This document shows positions 1-11,281 of a DNA stretch of 64,000 nucleotides, piece by piece. Both the position numbers and the translations under genes were made by a program. The notes under the pieces were generated by a model that was not told where the DNA came from, did no database searches, and was given only the letters and a program-made list of their open reading frames with translations. The DNA comes from Bolinopsis microptera (taxonomy: Eukaryota > Ctenophora > Tentaculata > Lobata > Bolinopsidae): contig NC_087076.1 in the NCBI RefSeq assembly GCF_026151205.1, forward strand, positions 23,180,828 through 23,244,827, given 5' to 3'. The stretch's first letter is position 1. The number at the start of each line of letters is the position of its first letter.

Positions 1-820
1 CATTTGCTTGCTGCTCACTGTTGTTCCATTCCTCTTAGGACTTCTCACCTGATTGCCTTCTTCTTTTAGGCTAATAGGTTGTGCGAAAAATGACATTGAT
101 GTGTAATATATGGATCACGGAAAGACATTTTTTTTGTTTAAGGGGGAATTTTGAGGTATTTCTTCTAATAAAATTAAAACTTGTGTAACATATAAGGGTG
201 TGTTCAGTCCGCATTTGGGGCTTACTTATAATTGGCAAAAATGTGCATGGTATTTTGAAGTCGGGCGATCAAGCCCTGAGATTTTTTGGTCGCATATTTG
301 GCGCTTACTTTATTACCAACAATTGGCAAATATGTGCATGACTTTTTGAAAAAATTCTAATGCATGACAGTATAATACTATGTAATATTTAAAAAATATC
401 ACGGGATGTGACATAAACAAATATGAACTCATAATAAAAGCTGAAACTTTAAAGCATGAATGAAGATAATATGTATAGATAATATTTAAACACGGCAGAA
501 CGGGATCCATCTCAAAACAGCAATGAGTGCCCCTGGGGACGACTGATGAGGTGTCTGTCTTTGTTTAAACCCGAAATGCAGTTGAAGTATTTACACTTAA
601 ACAGATGGTTTATCATTTTATCATAGATCTGGATGCTGGCGAGGTGCCAGATATGGTCAACCTACACTTTCCACGACAGTCTTTAGTTGAAATATTTTTT
701 CTAGTGGTGCATGATACAAGAGTAACTTGTTGCGTGTTTTTTTATTGAAGTGAAATAAAAATTTGAGTTCTTACTCTTATTATTAATATTATATAGTATC
801 ATTTATTCAACTATTGTTTA
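1..820. other. AT-rich stretch without recognisable gene
   Basis: I see no exon with convincing splice sites or codon pattern here. Two similar ~45-bp segments, near 218-260 and 300-345, share the words cttactt and aattggcaaa..gtgcatg, so a short sequence was duplicated locally. The rest is ordinary AT-rich sequence. Confidence 0.5.
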
Positions 821-824
821 CCTG

Positions 825-1042
825 AATTCAATAACGATCTCAACGACGGCTGGAAGAAAATATCTTCCTGGGCAGAACAGATAAACTCACTGCTTAGTCA
901 GAAAAACCATTGCATAGAAACAAATGAAAATGTCCTGCTGGTCATGGGAGAGGAGCTGGTGCAGAGCGAGTTGTTGGAGTCCAACCGATATATCAATATC
1001 AGGACAGTTATTCAAAGATTTCTTTATCTATCAATGTGTTAA
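825..1042 (+). CDS. possible terminal exon or gene fragment
   Basis: This frame is open for about 70 codons and ends in TAA at 1040-1042. It has protein-like composition (SSWAEQINSLL, then LLVMGEELVQSELLESNRY) unlike the AT-rich DNA around it. There is no ATG near its beginning, so it would have to be a downstream exon, but I could not pick a convincing acceptor or partner exon. I do not recognise the family. It could be a gene relic. Confidence 0.3.
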
Positions 1043-1435
1043 TAAGCACCTTAATCAATGTTAGTTTATGAGCAAGATCGATTTCCAGGAGAATGGCTTT
1101 TTAGACTTTTACCATTATTAGTATTACCAATTTGTACCATTGCAAATCTGTAAACACTTCTATTAATTATTATACTATATTTGACCAAAACCCAGAATTG
1201 GGTAGAGAAGACCGCTGCCAATTACAATCAAATTATTGACAACCTTAGAAAATCTCAAAGTATAATGGTTTTAATACTACTTTATCAAATCAAAGTAAGG
1301 TTAACCCCTTTATCATTATATAATTGCATTATCTATATTATATTACCCTACGATAAAATGTAACAAAAAGTGTCCGTATCTTATTATTATATCATTAACA
1401 TACAATTCTTAGTGTCCAAACCCCATAGTGTGGAT

Positions 1436-4400
1436 TTAGTTGAGCATGCAGAACATGAACACAGCCAGATCGTAGTATGCTGACTCCTCCATACCATGCT
1501 GCTTCATCTTCTTCCTCCACACTTCCCAGTGTTCTGCCTAGTTGAGCATGCAGAACATGAACACAGCCAGATCGTAGTATGCTGACTCCTCCATACCATG
1601 CTGCTTCATCTTCTTCCTCCACACTTCCCAGTGTTCTGCAGCAGAACATGAACACAGCTCCAGATCGTAGTATGCTGACTCCTCCATACCATGCTTCATC
1701 ATCTTCCTCCACACTTCCCAGTGTTCTGCATAGTTGAGCATGCAGAACATGAACACAGCCAGATCGTAGTATGCTGACTCCTCCATACCATGCTTCATCT
1801 TCTTCCTCCACACTTCCCAGTGTTCTGCATAGTTGAGCATGCAGAACATGAACACAGCCAGATCGTAGTATGCTGACTCCTCCATACCATGCTTCATCTT
1901 CTTCCTCCACACTTCCCAGTGTTCTGCAGCAGAACATGAACACAGCTAGATCGTAGTATGCTGACTCCTCCATACCATGCTGCTTCATCTTCTTCCTCCA
2001 CACTTCCCAGTGTTCTGCAGCAGAACATGAACACGGCCAGATCGTAGTATGCTGACTCCTCCATACCATGCTGCTTCATCTTCTTCCTCCACACTACCCA
2101 GTGTTCTGCAGCAGAACATGAACACAGCCAGATCGTAGTATGCTGACTCCTCCATACCATGCTGCTTCATCTTCTTCCTCCACACTTCCCAGTGTTCTGC
2201 AGCAGAACATGAACACAGCCAGATCGTAGTATGCTGACTCCTCCATACCATGTTGCTTCATCTTCTTCCTCCACACTTCCCAGTGTTCTGCAGCAGAACA
2301 TGAACACGGCTAGATCGTAGTATCCTGACTCCTCCATACCATGCTTCACCTTCTTCCTCCACACTTCCCAGTGTTCTGCCTAGTTGAGCATGCAGAACAT
2401 GAACACGGCCAGATCGTAGTATGCTGACTCCTCCATACCATGCTGCTTCATCTTCTTCCTCCACACTTCCCAGTGTTCTGCAGCAGAACATGAACACGGC
2501 TAGATCGTAGTATCCTGACTCCTCCATACCATGCTTCACCTTCTTCCTCCACACTTCCCAGTGTTCTGCCTAGTTGAGCATGCAGAACATGAACACAGCC
2601 AGATCGTAGTATGCTGACTCCTCCATACCATGCTGCTTCATCTTCTTCCTCCACACTTCCCAGTGTTCTGCAGCAGAACATGAACACAGCCAGGTCGTAG
2701 TATCCTGACTCCTCCATACCATGCTGCTTCATCTTCTTCCTCCACACTTCCCAGTGTTCTGCAGCAGAACATGAACACAGCCACTCAGCCAGATCGTAGT
2801 ATGCTGACTCCTCCATACTATGCTTCATCTTCTTCCTCCACACTTCCCAGTGTTCTGCAGCAGAACATGAACACAGCCAGATCGTAGTATGCTGACTCCT
2901 CCATACCATGCTGCTTCATCTTCTTCCTCCACACTTCCCAGTGTTCTGCAGCAGAACATGAACACAGCCAGATCGTAGTATGCTGACTCCTCCATACCAT
3001 GCTGCTTCATCTTCTTCCTCCACACTTCCCAGTGTTCTGCAGCAGAACATGAACACAGCCAGATCGTAGTATGCTGACTCCTCCATACCATGCTTCATCT
3101 TCTTCCTCCACACTTCCCAGTGTTCTGCAGCAGAACATGAACACAGCCAGATCGTAGTATGCTGACTCCTCCATACCATGCTGCTTCATCTTCTTCCTCC
3201 ACACTTCCCAGTGTTCTGCAGCAGAACATGAACACAGCCAGATCGTAGTATGCTGACTCCTCCATACCATGCTGCTTCATCTTCTTCCTCCACACTTCCC
3301 AGTGTTCTGCACTGTCCACGTGCACTGATATAATTCCTCCATCATCTACCAGCTTTTCTGCAATATCTTTCAGCAGCTTGGGATTTTGAAGATTTGTCAA
3401 TAAGATTTCCAATAACCACACGTGTCGTTATTACAGACAAAACTTGCAAGAGATACGATTATGTTTATACATATCTAGCTTACCTCAATATCGGAGAGAT
3501 CAAAGTCAATTCCATCAAAGTCTGCTTGTGACTTCTCGCCAATTCTTTTGTATCCAACCCCTTCATCGAAATCATAGCAGTACCTGTACATTGTTTCAGC
3601 TGATCGTCTCTGTCTAGATTCGAGGTCTGAAATTATAATTTATAGTATACTAAATGGTGTATATAAGGTATATATAGTATATACCTTATATGTAAGGACC
3701 AGTATATACTGGTCCTTACATACCCTGTTTGTAGGTACGACCTCGATAACGACGAAACTTACAATGATCTGTAAGGGTTTTGTTTCCAGAGGTAATTCCA
3801 GGGTACTTGATCTTGAAGGCCATGAGATTCAGATAGTTCAGGATATTGTTCTCTGCAACGTTGGTTGCACAACCACAGATATCAGACTCAGGGTCCAGTA
3901 GTCGTTCTACCAATCTGTACTGCTCGGCGGTGCTGTCCCAGACCTCAGCCATATGAAAGGCGTGGGTCAGTTTATCGAGGGTGTTGTAATTGGTGAGACC
4001 CCACCAGGTTCTGTTCATGTTCCTCATCACCTGAGTTTAATTGCTCAGTCTCAAGGTGCCGAGAGTATTATTTTAGGACTGAAGACATTTAAGTTATTCA
4101 AGTAGTCGGCCTAACTACGACTCCTAAACTACAAATACAAGGTTCAACGTATCTCCCTCGTTACTGTTCATCACACCTACCAAGTCGAATGTTCTGTGTC
4201 GAGAAGTCTTCATCATACCCTGCTAACGGTGCATTGTCTTCATGCTCTGTGTCGAGAAGTCTTCATCATACCCTGCTAACGGTGCATTGTCTTCATGCTC
4301 TGTGTCGAGATGTCTTCATCATACCCAGCTAACGGTGCATTGTCTTCATGCTCTGTGTCGAGAAGTCTTCATCATACCCAGCTAACGGTGCATTGTCTTC

Positions 4401-5288
4401 ATGCTCTGTGTCGAGAAGTCTTCATCATACCCTGCTAACGGTGCATTGTCTTCATGCTCTGTGTCGAGAAGTCTTCATCATACCCAGCTAACGGTGCGTT
4501 GGGTAGAATCCTCGTGTTGCTCATCAGATCCATATTTACTGAAATATCATGTATATTAAATAATGTCGTCCACTTCACTCGCGAATTAGTCATAATTTAT
4601 AATTAAGACCCTGGCCCTGACTTCAAGGAAAGATGAATGTTTTCATTAATCTCTGTACAATTATGACGGTCCATGATAATGGATCTATAATTTAATTTTA
4701 ATCCTGTGTTAATCCTGTGTAATCCTGTGTAAATCCTTTACTACTTTTAATTGGGAAACCCACTCACATTAACTATATTAAATAGCATGCATTATGGTTG
4801 TCATTACTAATTGGCCACAACCGTCGTATCTATTTGGTAAGAGAAAGATACATGTTTTTATCAAAATATGCGAATTACCTGTTGGGACGCCATTTTCCTC
4901 CGTAGCATCCTTCTTGAAAAAGTAACGGATGTCCTCTAGTGTCAATGAATGTATGCTATGTGCTACCATTGGGGCAAACATCTTCGTTACTCCGGCTGCA
5001 TCTAGGATTCTCGGGCATTCTTCAGAGGTTGGGCCTGAAGTGTTATTTATCATTTTTATTGTTCACAGAAGAGAGTTTCTACTTACAGGGAATGAAATGG
5101 AATGCGTTTCATTTTCGCTCGGTCAGTGAATACCAATACGGATACAATGTCTCACAATATCAAAAGTAGAATTGTATGATATTAACAATTAGGAGTGATG
5201 AACATCAAAAGCTTTTATAATGATATGTTTGATTACCTGCTCCAACAGTTCCAATTAGAAATAAGAGGGCTACAAACTGAAACATCAT
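1436..5288 (-). CDS. secreted protein of unknown function, exons disrupted by tandem expansions
   Basis: Six exons can be traced on the minus strand. Exon 1 (5237-5288) starts at ATG 5288 and encodes a signal peptide (MMFQFVALLFLIGTVGA), ending in phase 1 at a gtaatc donor. Exon 2 (4879-5034) encodes a 52-residue segment with CPRILDAAGVTKMF. Exon 3 (4181-4538) begins with VNMDLMSNTRILP and then runs into six copies of a 53-bp unit. Exon 4 (3763-4030) includes NRTWWGLTNYN and DICGCATNVAENN. Exon 5 (3484-3626) includes YRYCYDFDEG. Exon 6 (about 3376 down to an original TAA at 1436-1438) contains some 20 copies of a ~91-bp unit encoding AEHWEVWRKKMKQHGMEES. Phases agree for exons 1-2, 4-5 and 5-6. 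The 3-4 junction does not resolve, because the 53-bp unit shifts frame and brings in stops. The product would be exported, with several cysteines. I do not recognise the family. As assembled it is not a continuous reading frame; it may be a pseudogene, or the arrays may vary between alleles. Confidence 0.6.
1437..3311 (-). repeat. ~91-bp tandem array inside the last exon (about 20 copies)
   Basis: The block cttcccagtgttctgc recurs 20 times. The usual unit is 91 bp; variants of 88 bp (one codon shorter) and units carrying an 11-bp tagttgagcat insert also occur. Copies differ by scattered substitutions (ccagat/ctagat, tatgct/tatcct), so the array has some age. Since 91 and 88 are both 1 mod 3, the peptide AEHWEVWRKKMKQHG cycles through all three frames. 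The outermost copies join unique coding sequence at 3311 and the original stop at 1436. Confidence 0.9.
3691..3720. repeat. perfect 30-bp palindrome
   Basis: Positions 3691-3705 are the exact reverse complement of 3706-3720 (TGTAAGGACCAGTAT on each arm). A second AT-rich near-palindrome (aaggtatatata..tatacctt) lies directly before it at 3666-3688. Both sit in the intron between exons 5 and 4 of the minus-strand gene. No function can be assigned. Confidence 0.85.
4188..4498 (-). repeat. 53-bp tandem array inside exon 3 (6 copies)
   Basis: The unit, read on the minus strand, encodes NAPLAGYDEDFSTQ and is repeated six times with a few single-base differences (ccctgc/cccagc, gagaag/gagatg). Its 53-bp length is 2 mod 3, so each added copy changes frame, and the second copy already reads into TAG (MHR-stop). 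Removing five copies leaves a 93-nt exon. Confidence 0.85.
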
Positions 5289-5872
5289 CTTGTTCTGGTG
5301 TTAAACGGTCAAAACTTTGTTGTTTGGGAAGATTTAAAAATACAAATTTATTCCTACTCAATAAAACTCAATAAAACCCCAGAATACCGTGCTCTGTAGA
5401 GGAAGTGCACTGTCATTTTGTGGATGAATTGTTCGGAAAAAGGTTAAATTTATAACTTTGAGACCCAGCATTCCGGGACAACAGAATTTCGGAAATTTAT
5501 TGTATGAAACGGTGGCTTGAAATACAAAAAAACGGATATTATATAAAAGCCTATGAGAACATGAAAAATAGCATGATTTATGACAATTTGAGCAAAAAAT
5601 AAGTCAAAACAATGGGAAAGTTCTCCTATTATTACTCTGAAAAGAGTCAAGAGATTTAGTTCCCCAACTGTGAGCAGTGGTGTTAAAAGGGCTTACGAAA
5701 AATGAAAACGCGTTGCTCACAACGCGACAGTATCCTTTAAATCAGGGAAACGTGCACATTGTAATTAATGTTTCATAACTTGATTAATTAAAGCTGATGA
5801 TAAAATGTCCCGTGGATTATATTATAACGTTCCTCAGCGAAAAAAAAGTTCGGGAATATTTTACTACCTTAA

Positions 5873-7347
5873 AGGATGAGGGGACCTTAGAAAAAGTTTT
5901 TTTTCTCGTGCAAATCCTTTTATTACATTAATCGTATAAACCATTTTGGTGAAATCCGCAAAGTTGTATTTCATTCGCGCGCCGAGATATCCAGCCAAAA
6001 CAATTTGAACCTGTGACGTCAATTATGTGAGTTGCTCTGATCCGCGCATATAGAAATACAGGTAAAATGAGCGTGCGGGCCGACTAAATTACTAATTAAG
6101 AATAAATTAACAATTTACGATACTAACGAGCCTATAACCAATGGAGAGGAGACTTTTTATGACCGGTTGAAAAAAGAATTATCACCCTACGATAACCATG
6201 AGCCGAGATACACCTGGAATAAGATTGAAGTCACACAGAAAGGCATGTAAATTATGTATATTTATAGCTCCCAACGTAACACCTAGCAACTCCCTGTTTC
6301 GTACCACAGTTGATATATCAACATGTCATATCAACACAACACGGTCCTAATAAAAATGGATCGGGTAGGTATGAAGTGCATGTCTTCATTCCAGTTGGAC
6401 AAGCACCAAGCACCAAGCTTTTAAGTTCTAACTCACTATGTGACACTACTTATAACGTAAGCAAGATTTGCAACTATTACACAAGCAATATTATACCAAG
6501 CATAGCAGACGAACACATCCACATTCGTTACGCTTTACACTCAAGTCACAGCAAACTAAAACGGTAAATTATAAACATATATGATAAATGAGTGTACAAC
6601 TAAAGGCCGGTACACGCGCAGTGTCAAACCGCACGTGTGTACTCAGATAGGACTAGAGGCGCCAAGGGCCAGCTAGTAAAATGTCTTCTACTACATCATA
6701 CATTCTTTTTAATTGTGTCCATATCGGGTTTCAAACAAGTCAAAACAAAATAGCAGTTTGTGGTCGCAAGCCTGGGACCACTACTAGCATAGTCACAACA
6801 TCTACAAAGCTGCCATATAGCCTGACTGACAATTTTCTCGACTGACTGACAATGTTTCTTCTTTTCCCCATTTAGAATACAAAGATTAGTACATTTTAGC
6901 TTATGATTAATATTATATTTTTACCTATAGTTTACCTAGATTAGTTAGCGGATGCTACTTATCTTAGCTATTTATAAATAGAAATACCTACTACAACTAC
7001 AAGAAAGCCTTTCTGAGTTACATTTAACTATTATTATTAAAGAGAATTATTCGTAACTTAGACTAATTCAGTGCAACCAAAGATACCGCTCTCGCAAACG
7101 CCAAAGGTAACACGACGTAATTAAAACAGAACAGAACAAAATGTTGACACGAGCAAAGGGTGCGCGCGCACGTTGGTCTTAACACATAAGTGACGTCACA
7201 GCCCAAAATTGCTATCAGCCAATAGAAGCGCGGCGTGATATTGCACGAATTATCGATTTCACAGTCCGGCGTATTTTTTGATTCTACACACTTTCACAGG
7301 ACTTAAACGCGAATATTTGGAAGTAAATTCTAAGGTCCCCTCATCCT
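5873..7347. mobile_element. TTAA-flanked terminal-inverted-repeat element
   Basis: AGGATGAGGGGACCTTAGAA at 5873-5892 is repeated as an exact reverse complement ending at 7347. TTAA lies outside each end (5869-5872 and 7348-7351). TTAA target duplication is the hallmark of piggyBac-type elements, so a non-autonomous piggyBac-like element of ~1.48 kb is the best guess. No transposase with recognisable DDD motifs is visible; the only internal frames are short. The outer bases acc/ggt also match, so the true inverted repeat may extend past the TTAA. Confidence 0.6.
6071..6250 (+). CDS. short protein-like frame inside the TTAA element
   Basis: About 59 codons are open, ending in TAA at 6248-6250, with protein-like content (NGEETFYDRLKKELSPYDNH, then RYTWNKIEVTQKGM). 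There is no ATG at the beginning, so it could be an exon or a remnant of the element's own or captured gene. Family unknown. Confidence 0.25.
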   Translation, partial: ACGPTKLLIKNKLTIYDTNEPITNGEETFYDRLKKELSPYDNHEPRYTWNKIEVTQKGM

Positions 7348-7414
7348 TTAAGGTCAATAGATTTGGTTCACAATAAATTTGGTTCACAATCAATTTTCGG
7401 TCATACATCCAGAT

Positions 7415-7685
7415 CTCGATGGCACTGTCGCGGCACTCTCGAGGCACTCTCGTGGCATTCTCGTGGCAATCTCGTGGCACTCTCGTGGCACTCTCGTGGC
7501 ACTCTCGTGGCACTCTCGTGGCACTCTCGTGGCACTCTCGTGGCACTCTCGTGGCATTCTCGTGGCATTATGGCGGCATTATGGCGGCATTCTCGTGGCA
7601 TTCTCGTGGCACTATGGTGGCATTCTCGTGGCACCCTGGCGGCACTATGGCGGCAATATGGCGGCACTCTGGCGGCATAGTGCCA
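7415..7685. repeat. 11-bp minisatellite (GTGGCACTCTC)
   Basis: About 24 copies of an 11-bp unit are present, with variants gtggcattctc and tggcggcatta. Because 11 is 2 mod 3 and the unit has no stop on either strand, several long spurious frames run through it. Its flanks (7350-7400 and 7740-7800) match sequences lying close together at 18405-18580, so the array expanded inside a dispersed repeat. Confidence 0.9.
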
Positions 7686-7799
7686 AACTTCAATCACGTT
7701 CGTTCAAAAGCATAAGACAATCATTATACCTTCCTGTTTACCTTCATTATTATCTTTGATTTTTCCATTATTTAGCTTGTTTTATTTCCGATTTCGCAC

Positions 7800-9225
7800 A
7801 TATAATAGCAGCGGTTTTAAAGATTAAATTCTAGAAGGTGTCGTTCCTCATAATTTTTTCAATGAGTTAAACTAGATGCAGATACTGTCTGATGGGAAAA
7901 GGAAGTAAGATAAAGCATAAAAGCTGTGGATTACACATGTAATAGTCAAAGTAGTTCAGCAGTATAGGAACGGTGATGTCATAATATTAATTATTAACAA
8001 TGTAAGCTCAATAATATTCATATCATATAATATGCTCTATTAAACTTTTGGTCTGCTTTTGAATTAGTCGCCGAAAAATTTAGTCTTAATAAATAAAAAT
8101 TTGGTTTACAACAATTTTAGTCACAATTTTGACTAAATTTATGATAGACTAAATTTCTTTGTGAATAAACTCTTTGTGCTTGATACATCGGTTATCTGAG
8201 AAGCTTGATTTTCCATTTTTTCTGGACATAATATGTACATCAAAATGTTCATTCAAAAAATGAACACCAATATTGATGTATTCTTCGAACCAACGATATA
8301 ATAGCACGTCATACTAGAGAGAATTATTACAATTATAGGGCACTCAGCGACTGAATAATAAGCCTCAACGTATGTGTATTGACTCCCCCCCCCGCCCTCC
8401 CTTTTGTTGAAATTTCTACCAGACATAACAGAGTTTGGGAAAAGCACGTACAGCTCTCCTGAACAACAAAGGCAGTTAGGCGAGATATTTGCTAAATAGT
8501 ACCTGCAGATCAGCTAATGAGGCAGAAATTATGTAACGGCTATTCTCTCTAAATGACCGTTCATTTGTTTACTTGGTTCCTAAATACCTCCAAGTCTCGA
8601 CTCTTGCAGATGATTACCAATTATTGGTAATAGAACAATACTGTTACTCCTGATTAAGACTGCAAATTGGTAATTGTGCCAGGTGCTGTTCGGCTAAAAC
8701 AGTGGTTTAGTCGACGACATCTTATCATTTGTGATTATAATAATCGGAGCCTTGATTTAATCTTTAATATGAGCACCAATCGCTGCTCACTCTACCGTCC
8801 TTCCGAGCACCTCTCCCATCGAATAGGGGTGAAATGAGTTCCGTACAAATTAACCCTCTACCTACTTCCGACTTCGTGAATTAAGAAATCTAGGAAATAG
8901 GACGATAAAAGCTAAATAAAGCACAAATTATCACAGCAACATTGATAAGATTTAAGTTCAAATTAATTATTTTACCGGTTATACTTTTATTAAGTGAGTT
9001 ACACTTACAGAGTATTAAGCAAAGGTTATGCGGTCTGTTATAGCAGTACCACTAGCGCTGTGAAAATTTGCCTCAAACCGAACCGTTTGGTCGTGAACTG
9101 AATAGTTGAAAAAGATATAGCCTTTCATTCATCAATAATTCCCCAAAACTTCACTCATCACCATCTAAGAAGCACAATTACGTTCAAAGTTGCCGGAGAA
9201 AAGTGGAACTGCACGTAAAATGTTT
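7800..9225. other. intergenic stretch, no gene seen
   Basis: AT-rich sequence without credible exons. The words aatttagtc and tttggtttacaac near 8060-8150 belong to the repeat also seen at 18410-18500. The segment gtagttcagcag..ggaacggtgatgtca near 7952 recurs near 22050. Confidence 0.5.
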
Positions 9226-9230
9226 GTGAA

Positions 9231-9424
9231 ACTTTATTCTGACATAGCAGTTGACCAACAAACTAGGCCCCGTGGCCAAGGTTTTGAGGGGGACCCCAAC
9301 TGCCAACCGGTGCCCGTGGTGCAGCCGCGCCCATATTCGGACCCAATTAGGGCCAATTTATAGGCCAATTGCCAAATCACCTTAATATGATTTGAGGTGC
9401 TCTACTTGCAACTAGTGGTCTCCT
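9231..9424 (+). repeat. partial copy of the 51.5-kb foldback family, interrupted by the LTR element
   Basis: From gttgaccaacaaactagg to gtggtctcct this segment aligns with one arm of the inverted-repeat element at 51.5-52.6 kb (shared: ggtgctctacttg, gcccatatt, caaactagg). The match stops at 9424, where the LTR retrotransposon begins, and seems to resume in degraded form after 12065. Confidence 0.7.
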
Positions 9425-10209
9425 TATAGAAAACTGAGTTTCTTAGTGTTTAGTGTATGCTAGTCAAGCTCTAGTCACGAAGCACGAACGGCAGGGCGTA
9501 CCGTAAGGTATAAATGAAACGAGTATATTAAAATGGATAATTAATTAAATGGAAAAGCAATACAAAGTGAACTTCAACAGATAAAAACTTCCAAGTGTTC
9601 GCTCCAAACAATTGACGTGAATATAGATCACTCGACGTGTCTAATCACAAAAGATAGTGCTCAGTCAGACTGGCTATCGTCAATTAGAATCCCTTAAAAT
9701 GATTAAGGGGCAACTAAGAAGTGAGCTCTCCACATCCGGCTCTCCGGGTATGCTCCCAAAACTTACGTCACGCCACAACGCGTGTCGGCCTAACGCAGCC
9801 AGCCTGCACCAGCGTCTAGACACTGTCTAGACGCTGAGCACTCCACTGACAGTCATCCTGTGGTCGCGAGAACCAACCACAGGCCTAGCTGTAAGTCAGG
9901 TGCACAAGCGCGGCCAACTACAATATGGCAGTATGCCTGACAGCAGGTTTGCCAGTCAACCAAATACAGTCAACCCGTGTAAAATGAAATACAAACCAAA
10001 ACTTTCTAAATTCTAAACCAACTGTTAAACAGTTTAAACTATTACACGAAATGTCGCACTACCCGGAAATGTGTAATGGTCCCTTTACTACCAAACATTT
10101 CACAAATAAAGTGCTCCTAAATACTTTAAACGCAACCCTCCTAATATCACATATTCCGCCGTAAACAAAGTTAATTTATCCGAGAACCTAACAATACTAC
10201 TTTACAACA
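9425..10209 (-). repeat. 3' LTR
   Basis: This is the downstream LTR in the element's minus orientation, 785 bp. It contains an inverted pair gcgtctagacac/gtctagacgc near 9810-9832. The reverse-complement start TGTTG fits the usual TG terminus; the other end (TATA) is not CA. Confidence 0.85.
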
Positions 10210-10594
10210 TCTCTACCCAAAATTTTTTTCCGAATATTTAAAACCATTTAAAAATTCGCCAACAGTCTTACGCTGCACAACCTATTTAAATTTAACCCTA
10301 CTCCCTAGCACGGCCCTGCGCGCCTTAAAATAAAAAGCCGAAAGAACCTTAAAACTAAACGCCTAACCCTATTCCAAAGGCAAATCCAATATCATAATTT
10401 ACAATACTCACCTATTTCCCCGTCTTTCTCCCTTCCATTTAGACCTTTTTCCTTTAGATCCTCATTTCCATTCCATACGAATGAGTACAAGTAAAACACT
10501 TTAAATAAAAATAAATAAAAATAAAGAAATGAATTAATAAATTATTAAAAACAATGAGAAGAACAACCAGAGACACATCGTCCTTCATTCCGAG

Positions 10595-10843
10595 CTAATG
10601 AGGGCTGCTGTAAGGCTCTGTGCTGGGGGAGGTGGGGCTGTGGAAATAGGGCGGGGGCGCCGGCTGGGTGTCCATTCTTGCCGCCTGTTGATCCGCTAAA
10701 TATTCCAATTCCACGGTTAGGTCTCTTATTCTTCTTTCTGCCCTCCTGAGGCGTTTCCTTAGTTCATCTAACTCCTTCAAGTCGTCCGTGTACGCACTAC
10801 TGATGGCACTCACGGCCCTCATCAGGTCCCTTGAAGATGACAT
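10595..10843 (-). CDS. small coiled-coil protein in the LTR element interior
   Basis: The frame starts at a true ATG and encodes 82 residues. Residues ~18-50 are rich in charged heptad-like sequence (LKELDELRKRLRRAERRIRD), a likely coiled coil, followed by a Pro/Ser/Thr-rich tail (PAPPPYF, SPTSPSTEPYSS). It is the only ATG-initiated frame of note in the interior. It does not look like gag, which normally carries zinc knuckles. It may be an element-specific accessory protein or a chance frame; composition favours real coding. Confidence 0.45.
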   Translation of the reverse strand: MSSSRDLMRAVSAISSAYTDDLKELDELRKRLRRAERRIRDLTVELEYLADQQAARMDTQPAPPPYFHSPTSPSTEPYSSPH

Positions 10844-11036
10844 GCTAGTAACTAGAAAAGTGATAGAAGGTTAGACAAGCGGATAAGGGAAGTAATAGAA
10901 GGTGAAAGGGGAATACAAAATCAAAACATAAATCTAAAAAATATTATTCAAGTAACAAATTTGAAGTCAAACAAATGAAACTCGTGAATCACAATAAATA
11001 AATACAATAAAATATCAAAACAGAAAGAAGGAATCC

Positions 11037-11237
11037 TCAGAAAGTCCTTTCCATGTTTCTGAGGCTCACCAGGCTGTCCAGTGCCCGTTGAAGTCGCGTG
11101 TTGGACGAATTCTCGCGAATCTCGCCCATCACGCGAGTCGCTGTGTTGAATCGCACTGCAACTGCCCTCCTGTTGTTGATTTTCACCAATTGGTACTCCC
11201 TCGAGTTTCTGAAAACCTTTCTTCCAGTTTGAGGCAC
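11037..11237 (-). CDS. short open frame after the primer site
   Basis: About 66 codons are open from the tRNA-derived segment onward (REYQLVKINNRRAVAVRFN, then LQRALDSLVSLRNMERTF). The frame begins with GTG, not ATG; the first ATG lies after RFNTATRV. A second, overlapping frame (10948-11268) is also open. The protein-like composition suggests remnant gag-region coding, without a recognisable domain. Confidence 0.25.
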   Translation of the reverse strand: MPQTGRKVFRNSREYQLVKINNRRAVAVRFNTATRVMGEIRENSSNTRLQRALDSLVSLRNMERTF

Positions 11238-11279
11238 TGGTCCTCCGGGGCGTGGGTTCGTATCCCACCGTGGCCTCCA
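11224..11279 (+). other. primer-binding site matching a tRNA-Leu 3' half
   Basis: Read on the plus strand this is the 3' part of a tRNA. Anticodon stem CCAGT/ACTGG (11224-11228, 11236-11240) closes the loop TTGAGGC. A long class-II variable arm, T stem GTGGG/CCCAC around TTCGTAT, seven acceptor bases, one discriminator base and CCA (11277-11279) follow. The class-II arm and a Leu anticodon (GAG) indicate tRNA-Leu. CCA sits two bases from the LTR, where a primer site belongs. An ordinary site copies ~18 nt; this one spans 56. No D-arm precedes it, so it is not a tRNA gene. Confidence 0.8.
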
Positions 11280-11281
11280 GA

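Noticed and set aside
541-590. Hammerhead ribozyme candidate (ctgatgag .. cgaaa)
   Set aside because: Stem II cannot be paired beyond two or three bases and stems I and III are not evident.
1437-4498. CRISPR-like arrays
   Set aside because: The units are contiguous coding duplications without spacers in a split-gene animal sequence.
11224-11279. Functional tRNA-Leu gene
   Set aside because: The 5' half (acceptor strand and D arm) is missing, and CCA is encoded directly beside an LTR.
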